Below, in pieces: positions 60,615 to 64,000 of a stretch of 64,000 nucleotides of DNA. A program made the translations under genes and the position numbers. The notes under the pieces were generated by a model, which worked only from the letters and a program-made list of their open reading frames with translations, searched no databases and had not been told where the DNA came from. This DNA comes from Phycisphaerales bacterium (GTDB lineage: Bacteria; Planctomycetota; Phycisphaerae; Phycisphaerales; UBA1924), in NCBI GenBank assembly GCA_035627955.1, contig DASPKU010000021.1:124001-188000 (forward strand), written 5' to 3'. Position 1 is the first letter of the stretch, and every line of letters begins with the position of its first letter.

Positions 60615-61094
60615 TTGCTCATAGTCAGCGACACATCGCCGCTGCGTGCTTTGCAAGTTCTCTCGTTGCTCGGCCTTCTTGAGCCGCTGTACTCGCAAGT
60701 ACTGATCCCCCCGGCTGTGTACACCGAGCTTTCTCGAGCGCGGATCGGTGTGCCCCCGCTCGACATTGCGCAGCATTCCTTTATTGAGGTGCGCTCGCCG
60801 AAGCTCGTTCGAGGGTTCCCTCGCCTCGGTCCGGGAGAATCGGAGGCGATCTCTCTTGCTCTTGAACTGGGCGCGACCGAGCTACTCATAGACGAGGTCG
60901 GTGCACGGAGTGTCGCCACGACACTCGGCATGAAGCCCATCGGCGTGCTTGGTGTTCTCATCCAGGGAAAGCAGCGCGGGCTGGTTCAGCAAGTGGCGCC
61001 ATTGATTGAGCAACTCCAACAGCGGATCTCATTCAGGGTGTCTGATGCGGTCGTCGCTGAGGTGCTCCGGCAGGCGGGTGAATCGCGACCCTGA
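60615..61094 (+). CDS. DUF3368 (PIN-like) toxin candidate
   Basis: A 159-residue protein of the DUF3368/PIN group: LLIVSDTSPLRALQVLSLLG, then LEPLYSQVLIPPAVYTELSR, LGPGESEAISLALELGATEL, IDEVGARSVATTLGMKPIGV. The acidic residues D, E, E and D typical of PIN nucleases are visible in VSDTSPL, YTEL, GESEA and LIDEVGAR. It is probably an RNase neutralised by the UPF0175 protein. TTG 60615 is chosen because GGAGG lies 10 bases upstream, at the end of the antitoxin gene; ATG at 60570 would overlap that gene by 44 bases. Confidence 0.85.
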   Translation: MLIVSDTSPLRALQVLSLLGLLEPLYSQVLIPPAVYTELSRARIGVPPLDIAQHSFIEVRSPKLVRGFPRLGPGESEAISLALELGATELLIDEVGARSVATTLGMKPIGVLGVLIQGKQRGLVQQVAPLIEQLQQRISFRVSDAVVAEVLRQAGESRP

Positions 61095-61109
61095 GATAGG
61101 AGTGCAGAT

Positions 61110-61862
61110 TTGTCCGACCTCTACACCTTCCTCGCCCACCGCGGCCTCGCCTTCGCCAACCCGTTCAGCGAGCCCTCGATGCAGCGGGCTATCGACGTGC
61201 TGGCGCTCGCGCCTGGAGCGAGCGTGGCCGACTTCGGTGCTGGGTCTTGCGAGCTGCCGATCCGGCTGGTGGAGAAGTACCAGGCGAAGGTCGCGGCCGT
61301 GGAGCTGTCGGCGCGGATGGCGGCGTGGGCGCGGGAGAAGATCCACGCTCGCCTCGTGGCAAAGAACCTGCCCGGCGGCGTGACCGTGCACGAGGGCGAC
61401 GCGGGTGCGTTCCGCGCCACCATGGAGCCGCACTCCTACGACCTCACGATCTGCATCGGCTCCTCGCACGCGCTGGGCGGGTACGAGAAGACGGTGCAGG
61501 TGCTCAAACGGCTGACGCGACCCGGCGGGCAGGTGCTGATCGGCGAGGGGTTCTGGGGCAAGGCGCCGCCGGAGGCCTACCCCCAGGCGACGGGCATGAC
61601 GCCCGACGAGTTCCACACGCACGGGGGGAACATCGACCACGCCTGCCGCGAGGGGCTGACGCCGCTGTGGGCGATCACCGCCAGCGAGCGCGAGTGGGAC
61701 GAGTACGAGTGGGCCCACGCGCGGAACCTTGAGTCACTCGCGCAGGACAAGTGCGACTCGGGCGCGGCGTTGATCGCCCGGGGGCGCTCCTGGCGCGAGG
61801 CGTACTGGAAGTGGGGGCGGGGCGTACTGGGGTTCGGGCTGTACCTGTTCCGCTGCCAATGA
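61110..61862 (+). CDS. SAM-dependent methyltransferase, class I
   Basis: A 250-residue methyltransferase. Motif I SVADFGAGSCELPIRLVEKY, then VAAVELSARMAAWAREKI, VTVHEGDAGAF, YDLTICIGSSHALGGYEKTV, and LTRPGGQVLIGEGFWGKAPP. Small-molecule methylation is likely; a related group of proteins acts in unknown pathways. TTG at 61110 is set by AGGAG 7 bases upstream, an unusual start codon with a good ribosome site. The C-terminal part (WGRGVLGFGLYLFRC) is hydrophobic. A bidirectional terminator separates it from the FKBP gene. It follows the toxin gene by 15 bases. Confidence 0.88.
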   Translation: MSDLYTFLAHRGLAFANPFSEPSMQRAIDVLALAPGASVADFGAGSCELPIRLVEKYQAKVAAVELSARMAAWAREKIHARLVAKNLPGGVTVHEGDAGAFRATMEPHSYDLTICIGSSHALGGYEKTVQVLKRLTRPGGQVLIGEGFWGKAPPEAYPQATGMTPDEFHTHGGNIDHACREGLTPLWAITASEREWDEYEWAHARNLESLAQDKCDSGAALIARGRSWREAYWKWGRGVLGFGLYLFRCQ

Positions 61863-61863
61863 A

Positions 61864-61888
61864 AAACCGGCCCTGTGCAGGCCGGTTT
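61864..61888. terminator. Bidirectional terminator
   Basis: AAACCGGCC, loop CTGTGCA, GGCCGGTTT: a 9-bp stem between convergent genes, with A and T at the proper ends for both strands. Confidence 0.85.
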
Positions 61889-61910
61889 CGTTGCGGGTCA
61901 GCGGGCAGAG

Positions 61911-62864
61911 TTACTTGTGGTCGTGACCGGCGTGGTCGTTGGGCACCGGCACGGCCGTGGGCGGGGGCGTGGGCTGCGGCTTGGGGGCAAGGTTGCGCGC
62001 CGCGACCAGCTCCAGCTCGATGTCGCAGGTAACGCCGGTGGGTCGGTTGGTGACCTCGGGCATGGAGTTGTTGAGCTGCTTGGGGATGTGGATCTTGCGC
62101 TTGCCGCCGACCTTCATGCCCTTGAGCGCCAGCTGCATGGCGTCGTCGCGCGGGCTGTAGCGCATTTCGCCGGGCAGCCAGACGTAGGGCGGGTTGTCAT
62201 GCGTCACCTTCTCGCCGCTGGCAGGAGTGATGGTCTGCTTGACCACGCCCACGGCCATGCCCCAGATCTCCTCGCCGGTGCCCGGGCTGATGTCCTCCCA
62301 GTGCAGCGCGTCATCGAGCTGGATGACGAACACGAGGTCGGCCTTCGCCGGGATCTTGGGCGGGCTGCCGGCCTCGCCGTAGGCGAGGGCGTAGGGGATC
62401 GTGAGCTTGCGGATGCCGCCGACCTTCATGCCGGGGACGCCCTTCTGCCAGCCCTGGATGACGCCGTTAAGCGAGAAGGCGATGGGCTCGCCGCGCTCGA
62501 ACGCTGAGTCGAAGGCGGGGGTGCCGGCGGGAGCGTCCTTGAGGGTGCCGTGGTAGAAGGCGACGACGGTGTCGCCCGGCTTGACCTCGTAGCCGTTGCC
62601 GACCTTCATGTCCTCGACGATGAGGCCGCCCTCGAGCTCCTTACGCTCGATGATCGGCATCTCGGGGACGGGGATGCCCTTGGGGGCCGGGGGGGTAACG
62701 GGCTGCACAGCGGTGGGCTGGCCGGCGGGGGTCGCGGGGGGCTGGCCCGGCTGAGGGGCGGGTTGAGCAGCGGGCTGCGGCTGCGTGGCGGGCTGGCTGC
62801 CCGGCTGAGCGACGGCCACGGCGACACCGGCGGCGACGATCAACATCGCGAGGACACTGCGCAT
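61911..62864 (-). CDS. Secreted FKBP-type peptidyl-prolyl isomerase, two-domain
   Basis: A 317-residue secreted protein. Signal peptide MRSVLAMLIVAAGVAVAVAQ, then a Pro/Gln/Ala-rich linker (residues 20-60). The first FKBP domain (about 75-190) has GNGYEVKPGDTVVAFYHGTL, FDSAFERGEPIAFSL, VIQGWQKGVPGMKVGGIRKL, IPYALAYGEAGSPPKIP. A second, degenerate domain (about 205-295) has SPRDDAMQLALKGMKVGGKR and KIHIPKQLNN. FKBPs speed up Xaa-Pro isomerisation of periplasmic proteins. AAAGGAAG precedes ATG 62864, a good ribosome site. The C-terminus DHAGHDHK could bind metal. Confidence 0.92.
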   Translation of the reverse strand: MRSVLAMLIVAAGVAVAVAQPGSQPATQPQPAAQPAPQPGQPPATPAGQPTAVQPVTPPAPKGIPVPEMPIIERKELEGGLIVEDMKVGNGYEVKPGDTVVAFYHGTLKDAPAGTPAFDSAFERGEPIAFSLNGVIQGWQKGVPGMKVGGIRKLTIPYALAYGEAGSPPKIPAKADLVFVIQLDDALHWEDISPGTGEEIWGMAVGVVKQTITPASGEKVTHDNPPYVWLPGEMRYSPRDDAMQLALKGMKVGGKRKIHIPKQLNNSMPEVTNRPTGVTCDIELELVAARNLAPKPQPTPPPTAVPVPNDHAGHDHK

Positions 62865-62962
62865 GGACTTCCTTTCAGAGTGGTTGCGAATCATGGAAGG
62901 GGATGGTAGCTCAGCCGGGGGAAGCGAGTGCAACCAGCTGGTCGGCGCGAACACGGGCGAGA

Positions 62963-63040
62963 CCGGAGCGAGAGGCTCCGGACGAGTCGCGGCTGGTGCA
63001 ATGGGATAAACGCGCTGAGGGCTCCGGAGCTTGCGCTCCG
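62963..63040. repeat. Pair of GC-rich hairpins between fkp-like and gspE-like genes
   Basis: CCGGAGC-GAGAG-GCTCCGG (62963-62981) and CGGAGC-TTGC-GCTCCG (63025-63040). The arms are related (CGGAGC), so they may derive from one element. Confidence 0.7.
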
Positions 63041-63063
63041 ATCTCGCAATGGCACTCTCTGCC

Positions 63064-64000
63064 TCAGTGAAGCACCCGGTAAACCTCGCTCTCGTCGGTC
63101 AGGCCCATCTTGACCTTGGCGAGGGCGTCCTCGCGCATGGGCGAGAAGCCGTGCTTGCGGGCGGTCTCGTAGAGCGTCACCGCGTCCGCGCGGGTGGCGG
63201 TCAGGCGGCGCATCTCGTCATCCATGGTCATGATCTCGTACACGGCGAGGCGGCCCTTGTAGCCCACGCCGTAGCAGACCTCGCACCGCACGTCGGACGA
63301 GCCGGGGGTGGGCACGCCGGTGCCGCCGCACGCCTGGCAGCTGCGCCGAAGCAGCCGCTGCGCCAGCACCGCCAGCAGCGAGCTGGTGACGAGGTAGGGC
63401 TCGATGCCGATGTCGACCAGGCGCGGGATGGCGCTGGGGGCGTCGTTGGTGTGCAGCGTCGCGAGCACAAGGTGGCCGGTGAGCGACGCCTGGATCGCCA
63501 GCTGCGCCGTCTCGGCGTCGCGGATTTCGCCGACGAGGATGACGTCGGGGTCCTGACGCAGGAGGCTGCGGAGGCCCGCGGCGAATGTGACGCCGCGCTT
63601 CACGTTCACCTGCATCTGGCTGATGCCCTCGAGGTGGTACTCGACCGGGTCCTCGATGGTCATCACGTTGCGGCTGGCGCGGTCGATGCGGGAGAGCGCG
63701 GCGTAGAGCGTCGTCGTCTTACCCGAGCCGGTGGGACCGGTGACCAGCACGATGCCGGTGGGCCGCTCGATCAAGTCCAGCAGTTGTGCCTGCATCGGCT
63801 TGGTCATGCCGATCTCGTCGAGCGAGAGCTGCGTGGCGGTCTGGTCGAGCAGACGCAGCACGAGGCGCTCGCCGTAGACGGTGGGGATGCAGGAGAAGCG
63901 GATGTCGACTTTGCGGCTGCCGACACGCACGGAGGTGTGGCCGTCCTGGGGCGTGTGGCGGTTGGCGATGTCCAGCTCCGTCATGACCTTCAGGCGCGAC
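63064..64000 (-). CDS. GspE/PilB-type secretion ATPase, 5'-truncated by the window edge
   Basis: The C-terminal 311 residues of a type II secretion/type IV pilus assembly ATPase; the start is beyond position 64000. Motifs: DGHTSVRVGSRKVDIRFSC, PTVYGERLVLRLLD, Walker A GPTGSGKTTTLYAAL, IEDPVEYHLEGISQMQVN, Asp box RQDPDVILVGEIRDAETA, His box LTGHLVLATLHTND. A zinc site CQACGGTG with CEVCYGVGYKGR follows. The ATPase powers polymerisation of (pseudo)pili or toxin export. It ends VYRVLH. The 199-base gap to the FKBP gene holds two hairpins. Confidence 0.94.
   Translation of the reverse strand, partial: SRLKVMTELDIANRHTPQDGHTSVRVGSRKVDIRFSCIPTVYGERLVLRLLDQTATQLSLDEIGMTKPMQAQLLDLIERPTGIVLVTGPTGSGKTTTLYAALSRIDRASRNVMTIEDPVEYHLEGISQMQVNVKRGVTFAAGLRSLLRQDPDVILVGEIRDAETAQLAIQASLTGHLVLATLHTNDAPSAIPRLVDIGIEPYLVTSSLLAVLAQRLLRRSCQACGGTGVPTPGSSDVRCEVCYGVGYKGRLAVYEIMTMDDEMRRLTATRADAVTLYETARKHGFSPMREDALAKVKMGLTDESEVYRVLH

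Noticed and set aside
1-64000. CRISPR array, prophage, integrase or IS element
   Set aside because: No array of regularly spaced identical repeats with unique spacers, no transposase or integrase motif and no terminal-repeat-bounded element was found.

Overview
The window is about 64 kb of GC-rich DNA, roughly two thirds G+C by eye. It looks like the chromosome of a planctomycete, probably class Phycisphaerae. The clues are small proteins with a CPxC...CPECG zinc ribbon next to one membrane helix, a TPR protein carrying two RNA polymerase alpha C-terminal domains, tandem SPINDLY-type O-GlcNAc transferases, and a proteome rich in unnamed secreted and membrane proteins. No rRNA, tRNA, CRISPR array, integrase or transposase was seen. 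Many genes lack a Shine-Dalgarno sequence and instead have a TANNCT-like -10 hexamer 5-9 bases before the start codon, so leaderless transcription is probably common here.

Layout. 1-5.2 kb: a secreted DNRLRE-type protein cut by the window edge, small membrane proteins, a PIN-PhoH ATPase and a nucleotidyltransferase-fold protein. 5.2-8.4 kb: a translationally coupled operon of two paralogous secreted proteins, an ECF-like sigma factor and a small membrane protein. 8.5-12.9 kb: an HDOD-GGDEF-REC signalling protein, a zinc-finger membrane protein and a frameshifted cysteine-peptidase-like gene. 13-18 kb: two adjacent TPR/SPINDLY O-GlcNAc transferases and a lipoprotein-like or secreted protein. 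18-22.5 kb: an S9 peptidase, a HIT protein, a Bfd-type ferredoxin and a PH-like membrane protein. 22.5-24 kb: an AT-richer island with a HigB/HigA-like pair and a third overlapping gene behind a palindromic promoter. 24-31 kb: rimO, the rplM-rpsI operon, a CPBP protease, a metallophosphatase and a Ser/Thr kinase. 31.6-43.9 kb: an amidase, two SpoU/TrmH methyltransferases (one TrmL-like), thioredoxin-like, pdxA, a MATE pump, a DUF2625 protein, the TPR-alphaCTD protein, an NAD-binding protein and kbl. 44-56.8 kb: a surface-glycan cluster with six glycosyltransferases, a KdsC-like phosphatase, a methyltransferase and a reverse-order HldE-like protein. 56.8-64 kb: ExbB-ExbD-ExbD, TsaE with an odd C-terminal module, ThiL, a UPF0175/DUF3368 toxin-antitoxin pair, a methyltransferase, an FKBP isomerase and a GspE/PilB ATPase cut by the window edge.

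The most unusual signal is a dispersed family of palindromic hairpins of the form GTGCCAC-arm-TCYT-arm-GTGGCAC. The arms vary but stay complementary. Most copies lie between genes, yet three lie in frame inside coding sequences, including thiL and a glycosyltransferase. Period-7, period-8 and period-9 micro-repeats also run into coding sequence, and they supply stop codons or internal residues. Coordinates and translations were read by eye from the sequence; no database search was possible.
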